Notes under the pieces: generated by a model | Database searches by the model: none | Told to the model about the DNA's origin: nothing | Seen by the model: the letters and a program-made list of their open reading frames with translations, nothing else | Shown here: in pieces, positions 12,296 through 26,600 of the stretch | Layout of the letters: every line of letters starts with the position of its first letter | Numbering within the stretch: the first letter of the stretch is position 1 | Source: Apteryx mantelli | Lineage: Eukaryota > Chordata > Aves > Apterygiformes > Apterygidae | Reading direction: 5' to 3' | Assembly (NCBI RefSeq): GCF_036417845.1 | Contig: NC_089981.1 | Span: 68,735,268 to 68,799,267 of the forward strand | Length of the DNA stretch: 64,000 nt | Translations under genes and position numbers: made by a program

Positions 12296-14094
12296 ATGCT
12301 TTTGAAAGTATCACTAATACTATATATACACTATCTACCATTGATTGTCTGAGTAACAATTAGCCACTGAAGTATAAAGATAAAAAAAACAGAAATATGC
12401 TTACATCTTTAGGTTTTCAGGTATTCAAAATCATGTTTGGGGCTACTGTTACTTTTTGACGACTTTGGCAAGACTTAACTCCACAACTAAATTTTCCATG
12501 TTACAGGTATCTTCATGTGTTTGTCCTGATCAAAATCTTAACTTCAGCATAGGCATTAGGACTGAATGAGCTACACCAGCATAACTGAGCAGTTGTAGAC
12601 ATCTGAGGGCTGAGGAACATATGTGGTTTAATAGGGTGGAAGCAGGCACATCCGCTTCCCATGCATCCTCAGAAAGCATCAAAAGTTCAGGACAATCTCT
12701 TTCCTTCCCCTGCTACTTCAAGTGTTTTCAAATTAGGTTCTTTCTTGCCATCTATATCAGCTTCTAGTTTAGATTTCTTTCTTAGTTTGGAGTTCATTCG
12801 AGCATTTCTATTCATTCTGTTTTCCCCATTGTTCTTCAACTACAGGACCATCTGTTCAGTTGGCAGATGCATGTAAATTCTGTAATTGTTGTCATTCTTA
12901 GCATAGTGCAAACCATGCACAATTCAAAGGACAAGGCATGCTATATTTGTGAGTTGGCCAAATGCGTATTGTTGTCAAAATTACTTGACAAAACATTAGC
13001 AGGAACAATATTTGGTTTTCTGACTATTTAGTATATGCATCTGTGTTACCAGGATCATGAGAGAGGATTTTTATGAAACCACTAACTCCCTCATATATTT
13101 ACCTACTGTTCCTGATGTCTGATGAGTTCCTTTTGTCTTTTTTAATCTTAGGGTCACATTTCAAATTATTCTGGAGGAGGGGGTAATTAATACCAGTTAA
13201 AAGTGATGGACTGTTTGTCCATAAGACCGAACTCTTCTATATATGCACATGCAAAAGCAATGCAGATTTCCTCCTATTATTAATATCTGCGCCTTGGGTC
13301 AGGGAGGAGAACAGAAAGCCAAGGTCTTTAATGTAAAAAAATCAGCACGCAAGTTACCCTGAAAAGAAAGCCAAGGAAACTATTCAGTGAAAAGACTGAA
13401 TCCTTTCTCTTCATAATTTTACTTTCATAGAAAGCTAAAACCTGGAGGTGGTGTAAAATAGAGGCTTACATAGAGTTATAGTTCTAACAATAGGAGATTA
13501 TTACACTTTGAGGATTCCCTTCTTAAGAGGATCACCCTTGGATACAGAGATGTCTCCCACCCTTTCCATGTCTGATTTCTTTGAATATTTTTAAAATGAG
13601 GGAAGTTTTATTAAGCAGCAGATCCACCCACAGTGAAGATTTTAGTTCACCTTTGTTGGGAAATTCACCCCAAATCTTGGTACTTACAGAAGCCCATCAC
13701 TATGCTGACTTCATTATTACACTGCTATTTCTATTTGAGACAGCTGGAATGGGAATGCCTCCCCTTCTGGAATACAGACAAAATGGCATCATATCTAATA
13801 TATTTGGCAAATCTCACTTGTAGGAGCTTTATAAGATGCAAAATGCAGTATACTGCCCATTTTTCCTGTAACACCTTTCCCCCATATATCTGTATTTTTC
13901 ATTCCATAATATTTAAATGGGTGAAATTAAAACCTAGAAACTTGAAACAAAGACGTAAAACAGGTGAAATACAATAAGATATAACATTCTGCTGACTGAA
14001 AATCTGGTGACTAAAATTAATCTCTTAGGATGTACTTTGTAACTCAGTCAATCGTGATGGGATTGATGCAAAATTGAAAGTGTTATTCCAAAAG
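12296..14094. other. Non-coding stretch, no feature recognised
   Basis: AT-rich unique-looking sequence. Two overlapping open frames near 13581-13977 (80 and 114 codons) are in different frames of the same stretch and show no recognisable domain. Confidence 0.5.
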
Positions 14095-14165
14095 TCTGAT
14101 CCAAAACCCAATACCATTAGTGGAAAAGATCTCAGTGATTTCAAAAAATTTTGGTTGAGTTCCTC
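14095..14165. repeat. Fragment of an old amniote interspersed repeat
   Basis: The block 'tctgatccaaaaccca' (14095-14110), then 'tggaaaagatctcagtgattt' (14121-14141) and a decayed complement of the first block resemble a widespread sauropsid repeat built from an imperfect inverted repeat around 'gatccaaagcccattgaagtcaatgg'. I recall the pattern but not a family name with certainty. It may be part of the 3' region of an old LINE or a non-autonomous DNA element. Confidence 0.35.
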
Positions 14166-17100
14166 ACTGAATATCTGTTTACTTTAATATGGGACCCTTG
14201 GGGATCCAGAAGCTGGTCCAAGTCAATTATGTTTTTTTCCAGATGCTGATTTAAGGGTCTGACTAGCAAATAAATTTTTGATCCCCATCCTGGCATCAAA
14301 AACACCACCCATCTCATTAGTGTGTAAATTATCATAAATAATGGTCTGGAGTTTTATAGAATGTCTTTTTTTTTACAGTTTAACCTTATAAAGAGTGAAT
14401 TTACAAAGGAGACATTTTAGTAAGCTCTGTCCAACTCTGTCAGTTTGGAGAAGACCCTGAAATTGTTCTCTGCTTTACATTACCACCTGCAAACTGAATG
14501 AAGGAATGTGTGCTCACCTCACAGCTGGGTTTGAAGTTCAAAAGTTACTCTAAAAAACTTGGCTAGCTGATGGTACATTGCAGCAAACAGTTAATGTGTT
14601 TATATGAATTGTTGCTACCTTTTTAATTCTTCAGTGATTTAAATCTTCATACAATGGGAATCCTCAGGATGAGGTACTCACATGTATTAAATAGGAAAGA
14701 AGATGACAGAGACTAGAGAGAGATCTCTCCAGAAGCTGCACTCTTTTATTTCAAATTTTATTGTTGTTCACACCTTCCAATGTCAGTAAGACAATGCAGC
14801 ATCTTCAGGACAGTAAGTCCACAGCAACCGTTCAAAGAAAGCTCAGTCAAAATTCTTCTTTTTCTCCTTTTTCAAGTGGTAACAGAATCTGGAAACATAT
14901 AAGCACCTTTGAGCAAGGATAGTTAAGTCATCAAATAAGAATAGGCATCTTTGGTGGTGAAACAGAATAAGGGAGGAAAAGACAGACAGTAAATTATTGT
15001 CTTTAGGAATCCATTCAGTGAGACTTTCCGAGAATGGCACTGTAAATGAACTCAGCTGTTGCTGTGAACATCAGTCTCCACGAAAGCCTTGTACATGAAC
15101 ACTAACATCCACCTGGTGCCACCCTGCTGGTTAAACAAACAGAGCAGGAGGGAAAAAAAAGCACAATATCTAATGGTGCTTGTTTAACTTCCATTTCTTC
15201 TTCTGATTGACACCAAAGCCTCTGTATTGCCTACTGGGCTTTTTGCAGCCAGACTACAGCCATCATCCCTGAATTGAGGTCAGCGTCTGCCAATTTATCC
15301 AAGTGCCTCCTCCGTGGAGAAGAGCAGCTATTAAAAGCTTCTGGGGTAGAAGCAGATCATTTCTCCTATTAAAAGTTTTGTTGTTCAGAAGCTTGTTATG
15401 AAACGTTTTTACTCGTGAAACACACACAGCTCGCTCCCTGAAGCTGCTGGGAGTTTCTTCTGCATATACATCTTCAAACAAATGACAGACAGCTTATAAT
15501 ACTGCCTCTACTACAAAGCCACAACTGAAGACAAAACCAAGCTTATTATGTCAGGTGAAATCAATTCTTCTGTTCTTGTCATTACCTGATGATATACAGC
15601 ACACTTACAATTAGAGTGGCTGGAGTAAAAGAGGTTTATGATATGGCTAAATTACAGATTGGTCATCTGGGAATGAGTGATAAGCAGACCTGCAGCATTT
15701 CAGAGGCATTGGCAGTGATCCTGGATGAGGCTGAGTAAATCTATTGCACAATGAAGTTACTAGGAACTTGAGGGTGCTCAGCAACTTTTGTTGTTGAGTT
15801 TTTTATTGCCTTTCAGTTATAAGTCAAATTAAGCTACCAAAGCACCCAAATAGGTGAACATTTATCTGAATCTTTTTAAATGTAATTTTTTTGAATCCTT
15901 CTTCCAGGCTGAGATGGAAATTTTGGAAGGATAAACCTTCCTGCTTAGGTTTGTGGCAGTGCTGGTAATCAGACAAAATTATTTTCAATATGAAAGGTTG
16001 TAAATATTTTCTTTTTCTTTGGATAAGATTACCTACCAAAATATCATCAACTTGTAATAATGATATGAGTCGCTGAATGCCCATAATTCTAGGAAGCTAA
16101 CAAACAAAACAAACTAAAAAGCACTTTACACTGTTCCAGAACCTTTGTTTGAGTGGGAGTCATACCTATAGGTCAATGTTTTTGTCTTTAAATAACGTTA
16201 TGGGAAGGCATTGCTAATTCTTACTAGAAACAGAAGTAAACAAGAGGAATGGCTTAATGCTGTGTATTACTAGGTAAGTGAACCTAGAAGGAATAACAAC
16301 AATGAAATGTAAAAATTTAAACATAATGGATCATAAATAGCAGTTTATCTCTGTATTTTATCAAGTATAACTTAATTTTTGTTACTAATATTCACAGTGG
16401 AAAAGTGATGAAGCTTTTTGTTAAAAAAAATCTTAGGAATAGAATATGTCACAATAGTTCCTGTCTTAAATATTTCTTTGGAAAGAGGCCATTCATTTTT
16501 ATGTGTGCAAATTACAAAATGTATGGATTAATAAAATATAAAATTAATAATATTCTGTTGTATATGCTTTTTACAATGTTCAGCTCTTTTCCTAAAATGA
16601 GCTAATAATTCATATAATATTGATCACAAAAGCAAGTTCAATTAATGTATTAGCAAGCTGTGTAATGGTGATTGTGCCATCAAAGTGCATTAGGTGAAAC
16701 ATTACTGTCATGGAAGCAGGTATTAAGACAACCAGTGCCCTTTCCAGTGTAAAATCATTCTTTGATTCATCACTAACTGTAAGGTAAAGACTTTTACTGT
16801 CAGTGATACTGACTGGAATGTAAAAGATTTGAGTTTTACCTGCTAGTAATGAGTCCAAAATCTGGCTAGAAACTGAAGCAAGAGACCTTCTAGTCAAGGT
16901 TCATGTCCTTTCTGGATGGCTACGCAAACAAAACAAACCATAAGAAGGGGATGAATTCTATCATAATTCACTGAGTGGAAAAGACCAGTCTGTTTGAACT
17001 GCTATGACCGTACTAAAGTACCCAGGGAGAGCCTATAGTGGCAATACAGCATGCAGGCTGCCAGTTCTAGGGGGACTGCTATGAGACTGGCTTATGTCAA

Positions 17101-19773
17101 GACCAGAACCTCATGGCTTTAATTAATTGCCAGGTGCTCACAGTGCTACCATATACTGTCATGCAGTTCCATTAAAAGAAAGCTTTAAAGCATCTGCAGA
17201 GCCTTGAAGAGAAAAGTGCACAGCACCTGCCCACACTTGTTCTTTTCAGAGTGCCACAAAGCCCACACTGAACTCCTGCAAAGCTATGACAGGCATGTTT
17301 ATAGGGAGCGTGCGTTGCTTTGGAGAGCTGTCACAGTATCAGGGCACAAGACTTTGTTCTCTGCTCTTTTGGATGTTAGCCATTGTTTTGTGTCTAAGTG
17401 CCTCAAATAAGAAAATAAAGGGTATATATTGCAGTTCAAGTTTTCAAGTTGGTGACTGAAATCTTCTATTGTACCAGGGAACTGAGAAAGCTTTAAAAAA
17501 AGCAACAGCTCTCTCTGGTAGTCTGTTCAGTCTTGATGCCTCAGATGACTCACTGAATTCTTGGAGGCAAACGTAGATAATAATTAATGCTAACTGTGTT
17601 TTTTAGCATAAATAGGAATAATCAATAATATAAATAATAATTGCAGTAGCAGTAGCTTGTTACTCTTATTTCAGACCTCAAGGTGGACTTGTATACTTGA
17701 AAGTTTGTCTGCTTTTTCCAATTATAAGCAGATGTTCTAGTAAGGGATACTATTTTTTTTCTTGCAAAATTTGCCAGAACCAATCAGATAATCTGACATA
17801 TCAGTGACTCCAAGGGGCTAGCAGAGAAGGAGCAGTGACAGAGGTGAGGGCTGATACAAGCAGAGCAGAAGATCCTTGTCACGTTTGACAGTGCAAAGTG
17901 GGAATGGATGGATGAAAGTTGCTGGAGAGGGATCAGGGAGTACGTAGTTAACATTTGCCTATGGTACAAGTGTGTGTCATATACTTAAGGAATGAAAGAG
18001 TTCATGCAGTGAAGCAGGCTGCTGCTATAGGACTTGGACCTTGCTTATTACAGATTTGAAAAAACATTCTGTGTTGAAAGGAAAGAAATAAAAGATTTCA
18101 AAGGAGCAAGGGCATTCCTATTTCTCCCAGGCAGCTCCTTTGTTAGACTAGGCAAATTATTTAAACCAATGCTTTTTAGAGAGGTTTGCTAACTATATGT
18201 TTGCTGTTTCTCATTTTCACATGTTCCATGCCCTCACTCATGCAAATAAAGTTGAGAGGATCTGCCTTTTGGACATGTCTGGTGTTACAGCATGCTCAAA
18301 AAAAATAAAATTCGGAGCCAACATGCATCAAGTAGGTTGTCAAATTGGCCTGCCCTTTAATTCATCTTCATAATAAGAGTGTTATAAAAGGAAATTAATT
18401 TCTACACAGTACCTACCTACTGTAGAAAATAAATAATTCTGTCTTCTGAATGTGTTGAATAATCATGTATAATAAAGACATCATCCATTTTGAACACTAA
18501 AGACAAACCAATGCAGTCGATAACTGTTAAGAAGCATCATCTCTCTAGTGCACTGAGGCAGGAAGTCTTCTCAGTTTTACAGCTCATCATATAATTCTGC
18601 ATGGAAAACACATATATAAAAGTCAAATTAAAAACTGCACAGGCAACCTTATTTGTGGAGCTTGCCAGATTTAGCACTCTGGACTTTTCTGTTTTCTCTT
18701 CATTGCTGCTATGCCTAATTTTACATGTCTGAACAATTTTTTTTTTCTTTAAGAGCTGCTGTTTTATTTTGTTTTGTTTCTTCTTTGGGAGTTTAATTAC
18801 CACCCCAGAAAAAGAAAGGCCTGTCTTATAGACCAATATCTGGTGGTGCAGGGCATTTGCATTACTTACAGGAGCCAGCAGCAGTTTTGCATGCCTGACT
18901 CCTCTAAATATACAGCTCTTTCTTTTCTTTGTTGAGTGAAAATGGTGGGTCTGTGCTTGCGCTTTTAGACAGAAAGGTTAAATAAAACATCTTTAATGCA
19001 AGGTTATCCAATCCCAAATACAAAAGTCAATGCTTCTTTAAATGTTTACTTGGTGTTCACGGGTGAAACATTCCAATAAGACATGTTAGCAGCAGTTCAG
19101 TAGCCACTACTGGGCTGGGCCACGTAAGTAGTAGCTCTTGAAAGCTGAGCACCCGTCCTTCAAACAGCAGATGATGCTTTTCTGTAAATTGATCTTTTAA
19201 CCAGTAGCCTTTACAAATCTAAAGCAAGACTACACTGAAGTTGGTGGTACATTAAACCCAAATGAACATTAGTAAGAACTGTAACCTAAAATAAACACTA
19301 GCTAAGGGTTAATCCTGTTTACATATCACTCTAAGGTTCTGTATTTCTTAATATGGTATTTTTAAAGAGATAACAATATATTTATGTGACATATGACCTG
19401 TAAAAAATATGCTAGGGTAGATTTTTGCCCTATGACTGTATGATATCAACTGGGAAAGGAGAATTCCAGGGCTGTACTCCAGTAAAGACCCATAAATTTA
19501 GGCTGTAACTGCAAATGCTGACTTCTGCTTGTGTGCTCTTTAATGTGCAATATTCTCCAAGCTGATCTGAGTTTTGGAACAGAGACAGGAATAGAGCTCC
19601 AGCTCCCACTCACAGAAGCACAGGGCTCGTTCCACACATGCCAGGTACACACTTCACAGCCTCCCTTCAAACACAGCTCGCTATCTGAATACGGACAGCA
19701 TGTTTCTCTCTCCATCAGACCCTTCACAATTTAAAAGAATCCAAGATTTGAAAAGAAGCTAGATACAGGAAGA
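14166..19773. other. Non-coding stretch, no feature recognised
   Basis: Long AT-rich stretch. A 95-codon minus-strand open frame (16610-16897) has fairly protein-like composition, with hydrophobic segments, but no recognisable motif and no splice context. Poly(T) and A-rich patches occur near 18300 and 18738. No named repeat identified. Confidence 0.45.
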
Positions 19774-19790
19774 GGTGGTGGTGGTGGTGG
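19774..19790 (+). repeat. (GGT)n short microsatellite
   Basis: Five to six GGT/GTG units followed by a G-rich run (gcgggggag to 19799). On the minus strand it reads as a His-rich open frame, which is an artefact. Confidence 0.9.
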
Positions 19791-19799
19791 GCGGGGGAG

Positions 19800-22700
19800 T
19801 GAAGATAAACAGAAAAGGGAGAAAAATTAAAGAAAACTACAAAAACAACTGGAATAAAATAATTCATGAATAAATTTTGCTTGATTCTTAGATACCTCTT
19901 CTCAATCCAGAGAAGGAAGGAACTACCTTTCAAAAATATACTCAAGGAACTTGTTTAAAAAAAGGAGACTGATAAATTCAGAGATAGTAAAGTATGAGAG
20001 CGTATGAGTGTTTCTGGAGCTGGAAGCTGATGTCATGAGAATTTGGGTGTCAATATTAATGAGAAGGGACTAGAGGAACACCTCAGCACTTTGTACTACA
20101 ACCTACAAATGACAGATGTGCTGTGGGGCTTCTTGGTCATTTTACTGCTACTTTGCAGGATTGGTGTCAGAGGTTGAATGTAGAGTAACTGGTATCAAAC
20201 CGAGAAAAGTTTTCTAAAGAGACTTGAAACAAATCTTTTTCCTTCTGAACTTAGAGTCTTCTCTAACACAGGGAGCAAGCAGAAGTTCTAAGAGGGTTTC
20301 ATAAACCAGTGGAAGATATTTAAGACTATGATCCTTATTGCTAAAGGATCAAAGATCTGATGGACATAACTAGATCCTGTGCCATTAGCAGTACTTAGAA
20401 AACTAGTTCAGGATCAGTCAGTTTCCTGTACACATTGCCACCACACTGTATATATGGTAGATATAATACACTGACCACTGCTAGAGACATTCTGTTAAAC
20501 ATTTTGTTGTATTCCAAACCAAACTGACTGCTATTGCTGGATAAATCCTGCTGCAAAGCTTGAATGGAGATTCACAAATACTTGAGGCCTCTGGATCGTA
20601 CGAGTAGGAAGGCTATTGTACCTTTTGATGCAGGTCAAAGTAATAAAAGCTTTTCCAGTAGACTTGGGAAAATAATAGGAAATGTTTGGATTTATTGTAA
20701 ATTTTTGTAAATTGTATTTTTGTAAATTACAGATTTTTTTAAACTCACATGAATGACAGTGAGTAGGTGGAAGGTTCTATTGTTCACAAATATTGCTCAG
20801 TGACCTCAGGACACAAAATCCCCTCAAATCTAGTTGAGACTAAAGAAATGTCAAGCCTCAAAAGAATTATTTCAACATATTTATACCATTCAAGAAGGAT
20901 AGCTTGGAAACTGAACCTCCCAATGACTCCCTTTAGCAACACATCTCATTGTTCATAATGGTTTAATAACTATTAGAACCTGGGACCCACAAAATGGTCT
21001 TTCACCTGTGGTAACTACAAAGATTTTTGTCACTGGGTCATGTTCTGGCTAGGCTCTCCTTAGGAGAGGGAAGAGATGTATTGCATTATGTACAGACTTC
21101 CTCCATGCTCTTTAATACAGACAGAAAATGTGTGATACTGCTAATATTTATATATAAAAAAAATCCATCACACATTTTGTAAGCTTTTAGCTTGTTGTTT
21201 GTTGTATTGTGAAAGCCTTCTATCATTTATGTATGTGAGAAAAATGCATTGCTGAAAGCTTAGGAACTAGAAACAAATACACAATAGCTTGTCCTACAAA
21301 AGTTGTATGCTCTCTGGCAATAAAAAGTGCCATAGTCAGTAGATAACATACTGCATTAGCTGGCTACTTTAGTTGTGGTAAATATATTTGATTATATCTC
21401 TGAGACTGCAATAAGATAAATCACAATGAATCTACCACTATGCTTTAAAAAAAAAAAAATTCCTTTCTTGCCCTCTAACACTTATCCCCTCCTCAAATGT
21501 AAGCAAATCACAAATCATTACGAGATTCCCCAATAACTTAAGCCAAAAATCATGCTTGAAAAGGCATGCTGTGATCAGAATTGCACATAATTTCATCTTC
21601 TTTTCTAAACTCCAGTTAAAAGTAATTCATTTACTTTTGACTTCTGCCATCCATCTTCCCCAAAATTTTTGAATTTTGTGAAACTTTCTAGTTCCATCGA
21701 AGCCAGATATAGCACATAGTTTCTACTCGTGATTTAAAGAGAACCTGGCTCCTGCCCAGGCACTGAAGCTATACCATTTTTACAGTTAAATCAGCAAAGT
21801 ATTCCATGGCACTTCTCTGGCCCAAATAGAATTCTTCCAAACAAGTTCTGGGCACATCTTGGTTGTCAGCCCAAATCAGCGACTGTTTCCACTAAGCAGT
21901 GTTTAAGTGGTCATGCTGTTTTGAAAGACAAGACCTTAATAGTGTAGCATAGCTAGACTGTTCTAGTGGGCCGCCAGTCCAAAGAATGAGCTCTGATATC
22001 GTTCAGTTTACTAACACATATGGATATAGCCTAGGTGTCTTTTTTCATCTACCTCTTCACATCGAACACTCTCCGTTATGTAGGCGCAGAATCTCCTTCA
22101 AACACAATGCAGTAAAAGACCTTTCCCAAAACTCTCAGAGAACGTCTCTTCATTCAAAGGCTAAATTAGGTAACCTGATGCTAGACACTATCTATGATTG
22201 CAAGAGGAGCTACGAGAGACACACATCAATAGCAGTTCTGTCTTACTCTTCCTTATGACACCGAGGACTCCTGTTCGGTTTCTCTGCAACATCCCTTAGG
22301 GAGCTGGGCAGAATGGTGCAAGGGAGCAAATGCAGCTCCTAGGAACTGGTGTAAAGTGGTGACTCCTGTCTCTGGCCCTCAGTACGCAGGGGCACCCCAG
22401 GGAATCTGAAAGTTGGACAGGAAATGCAAATTGGGAGTTGTTTTTTGGGAGGCTGGTTGTTTTGTTTGCTTTGCACTGAGTAATATATAGAAGGAGTTAA
22501 GAGCCATGTGCATGCATTTCTCCAGAAGCTAGTAAGTACTGAGGAAGTGTCCATGAATATTCAAATCATCAGAAATAACTTTTGGAAATATGTGACTTGC
22601 ATACTATTCGCCACTCACAAAACCTCTCAAATATGTCATATTATATATTTGAGGATTCAATTACTAACAGCTAGATGCTACAGTCAGATAGGTGGCTATC

Positions 22701-23573
22701 TAAACACAACAGAGTTGAAGTTATTAGGCATGCTAAGTTATACATGAGACGACTGCTCTCACAGGAAAGACAAAGTTATTTATCTCTGTATACCTTTTAC
22801 AAACCTTTCTTTCAGACATAAAACAAACAGTGCATATATTCCTTGACTACCTTTCATCTGTATATTTTTCACAAATGTAAATCAGGACACTATTCACTAT
22901 AGTGAAAAGAAAGCAGACCAAAAAAGTCTAATAGACTGAATTAGTTCATTACATTCTGTTTATCACTTGGTGTCAGTATTTTAACTATTTGTGGTCTACC
23001 ACACTTGTTTTCAGTTGTCAGAAGGCAGCACTATGGAGCTAACTTCTTCCAAATGAAAAGACAATAAGTAGATAAAAATAGACCTATGCCAGTTACAGAA
23101 AAAATATATTAGGCTGACGATTTCAAATATTAGAAAAGGGGAAAAAATTTCAAAGAGTGTAGCAGAAAGGACCACCTAGCTAGAAATGAAGCTTCAGGCA
23201 TTCGTCTTTTCTTCCTTTCTCTTAATCACATTGCTGAATATTTTGTTACTCAAGCTTTCTTTTGGATTCATTTGCATTCTCTTTGATCTCCTTAATCAAT
23301 GGGGTACAGATTATATTTTCATATTGTCAAGTTGAATCTAAAATGACTTAGTTCATCTGAAAATCCTTCTCAAATGATTGGAATATCAGTAGTCGTATAC
23401 CACAATCATGGGAAAATACAAAACTGTAAATATCTACTATGGTTCGGCTGTACAAGAACCACCACTTAATAAATAGTTGGAATTGGTAAAGAACAAATTT
23501 GAGTGAATGCCTTCTGTGACCAAACATTTAATACTTTTCCCAAAACAGCAAGGTGTGTTTATATCATACCTGG

Positions 23574-23575
<2 letters not shown>
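19800..23575. other. Non-coding stretch with small local repeats
   Basis: Includes three near-copies of 'ttttgtaaatt' at 20691-20731, a 13-A run at 21447-21459, and a 12-bp perfect inverted repeat at 21125-21136 / 21167-21178. Otherwise no exon or named transposon is recognised. Confidence 0.5.
21125..21178. repeat. Short inverted repeat (12-bp arms)
   Basis: 'aaaatgtgtgat' at 21125-21136 is the exact reverse complement of 'atcacacatttt' at 21167-21178, with a 30-nt AT-rich spacer. A transcript from either strand could form a hairpin. The stem is too short for a typical microRNA precursor. Chance occurrence or a decayed inverted-repeat element is as likely. Confidence 0.6.

Positions 23576-23605
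<30 letters not shown>
23576..23605. repeat. (AT)n microsatellite
   Basis: About 14-15 uninterrupted AT dinucleotides followed by an A/T-rich run. The Ile/Tyr-rich minus-strand open frame through it is an artefact. Confidence 0.97.
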
Positions 23606-23607
<2 letters not shown>

Positions 23608-26600
23608 TTTTTTTTGAAAATAGACTTTTATTACTTGGAGTTTCAGTAAAGTTACGAACCTTCTATTTAATGCTGATGAGAAGATAGACCCACTCACTGT
23701 AAAAGCTGTTGAAGAGCACTTAATTCTTTATTCAACTGCTTAATGGTTCAACTGCTGCCTAACTCTGATTCTTCTCAAATTATCAGCATGTGTTAAACTT
23801 TTTTTACTACATTCTTTTGCTTTACAAAGCATTGGGCATCTAAAGGGGAAGAAAGGTTTCAGTAAAAGAACACAAATGAGTAAGAGCAGCTTCCAGAGAT
23901 CAGTTAGCATGAGGGCAGGGAGAAAAAAAAATTATGGTGACTTTTTTTTACAGTGATAAAATTCAAGTGCTAGTGTTTCCTTTCAAAAGCTTTCTATTTA
24001 TTCTGGAGTTAAAAGGCAGACTTGAAGGAAAATTTCCTACACATCTGACTGAGTGTCTGCTTTGCTTTCAAATTCACTTTGAATTTTGATACATATTTTA
24101 GAAACTTAGTAAAGCAGCTGCACCATAGCATGTCCATGTAACCACTGGAGGCCTCCTTATGAGCACTGCCAACAGGAAGGAGATGTTATCTTAAAAGAAC
24201 AGATGTCAGGGGACAAAATCCCTCAGTTTCAAAAACTATTGCTGTATGGCTGACTTAATCAACAGTCTTAAATTCAACAAATTTGGTCGCAGGGGTCAAC
24301 ATGGGAACCAAATGTAAGAGCAGAAGACTCTACTTATTTCTGTTGTCTTCAGATTAAAAGCATAGGGGAATGTTTAGCTTGTCTCAGCTCATATAGTGCG
24401 ACACCATTATCCAAATGCCTCTGATAGACTGCAGGTCTAAATCACTGAGGGATGGAGAGGTGGAAATGACTTTTTAAAGATATGGAAGCCAGTGCATACT
24501 ACAGTTCCAGGGAGAGATGCTGCTACACAGTTAAGAAACTTCGTGAAGCATTAGTGGGTGTCCTGATGCTCTTTCACTGCACAAACAGCATAATGGCAGA
24601 ACATAAGGTTGGATCATGCCTTAAGGGCTTGAAAGCTTGGGGACAGACTCTTAGTTAACATAAAGCTGCTCAGTTCTAAAACAAATGTGAAGGAAATACT
24701 TCATGCAATTTAAACCAGCTGAGAATTTGAACCTTGGAATATTAGTGACACCATTCCAAAACAGAAGTGCAATTCTGAAGCAGACTAAGCACACTGTCAT
24801 CTTATTCAAAGCCTTTAATACTCAATATTGTGAATTGTAACATGGTATTTGATTTAGTGAAGCATAGCTTGGTGGAACTGCAAGCCTGGGGCAGTCTGAC
24901 TGCACTGCAACAGACCTACAGGGCAGCACTAGTCCTCACCTCTCCTTTTCTGTTATGATATGAACAGGGTGCTCTTCATCTAGATAAGGAGTGTGAATAG
25001 TTAATGTCACATGTCTTTAGAAAGCAATAGGACATAATTGTCTCAGGAGAAGCAATGCAGTATTGCATATGGAAAGAGAAGAAAGGATGCTCAGACTCGA
25101 CCATTAATGTTATGAGCACCTTTGTCAGGGACAACAATGAAGTTCACAGCTCTGACATGTTTATTGCAAGACTTTGCACTTGCTTTTCAAAGACAAATAC
25201 TGCAGGTGGCCTGTGGTTAGTATAAAAAGGCTTCTTTTCCTCCAAATATGTTGACAGCTCCATATTCAAGAAGTACTGGGCTGATTAGAGAAACTTATTG
25301 TCAGTCTGTGGTTTTGAAGGTTTCTCTGCTACATTTATTGTTTAGTAGAGAGAATAACATTAGATCATTCCACACTGTTACATGCTGATTGGAGTGCTTT
25401 CCAAGCTTTCCATTTTTCTACTGATATGTCACCAGCTACACTTTTATGGCTTTTAACTCTCATTTATCTCCCAATACCACAAACACTGCCTGATTATTTT
25501 TCTAGAATCTCTTCAGCATTTGTCTGGATCAAAATTATGGCATGCCTATGCTAACTCTTAAAGGTGCTCAGGCTCTCAGGTGACTTGAGAGATGATCAGG
25601 TCATCTGCTTAATCTATATGGTTCTATGAAGCCTTATGTCTTCCCTTTCAGGAGCTGGAAAACATGCCAGCTCCCTGCCACGTTTTTATTCATATTCTCC
25701 CCAGACAATGAGGCTGTCCTTAAGTTGTCTGGATAGCCCACTTCTAGCTGTCCTCTTTTAAAGGCTCTGCAATATCCCTACGTCATACTACTCAAAGTAC
25801 ATACACCAAGCTGCCCTTTACAGCCATCTAGTGATGGTGAAGAACAGCATATAGGTTATGTGATGCACGAACGGTTCAGTCACATGACATGACTAATCAA
25901 GTCACACTTCAGTGTCTATAAAAAGCTGTGTGACTTCTCCTGCTTAAAAGATCTGTCTTCAGTCTCTATAACATGTATGTTCTTTTTGAACACTCAGAAA
26001 ACTTCAGTTCCTAGGTACACAACTCACTGATCTCACAGGCAGATTTAATTTGGGTTTTCACTACATTTTTGTTATTGATGCTGTTGATACTCCTGTTTCT
26101 GTTGTTAGTCCAGTGCAGTTTTTAATAGATCATCATCTTGTTTCCTCTTTTCTGAGAAGTCTATCTGTGTTCAGTACGTCATCACACAAACTAGCTGCAG
26201 AACCAAATAGAAGCTGACTATTTGTAAGCTTCCCTTTAAAAAGGGGTGCAGTCCACCTTCGATGACTTATTAACGTATTTATGTACTGTAACTGTATCAA
26301 AGTTTGTTCTGTGTTGAAAAGTTCATGGTAGTACCTATGCCCATCTATAAAATGAGTTTTGATGATGGGATGCAATTGCCATTCCTGCTATGTTTGCCTC
26401 CATGCTGAGATAAAACCTCATGGAAATGTCTGGAGAAATTCTTGCATGTAACATGGAGGTAGTTTAAATTTTCCTGCTAATTATTCTGCTAAATCAAAAC
26501 CCCTAAACTGAAAGATGGCTATCATCCAAAACAAGCTATTGACAAAAGTCTGACTCTCTGGGGTGACAACTAAACAGCAGATTGTCTAATAAGGGATTTT

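Noticed and set aside
16610..16897. 95-codon minus-strand open frame with protein-like composition
   Set aside because: No known motif, no splice sites in sensible positions, no supporting context; probably chance.
21125..21178. MicroRNA precursor hairpin
   Set aside because: Only a 12-bp stem with a 30-nt loop, shorter than a normal precursor stem, and no extended pairing outside it.
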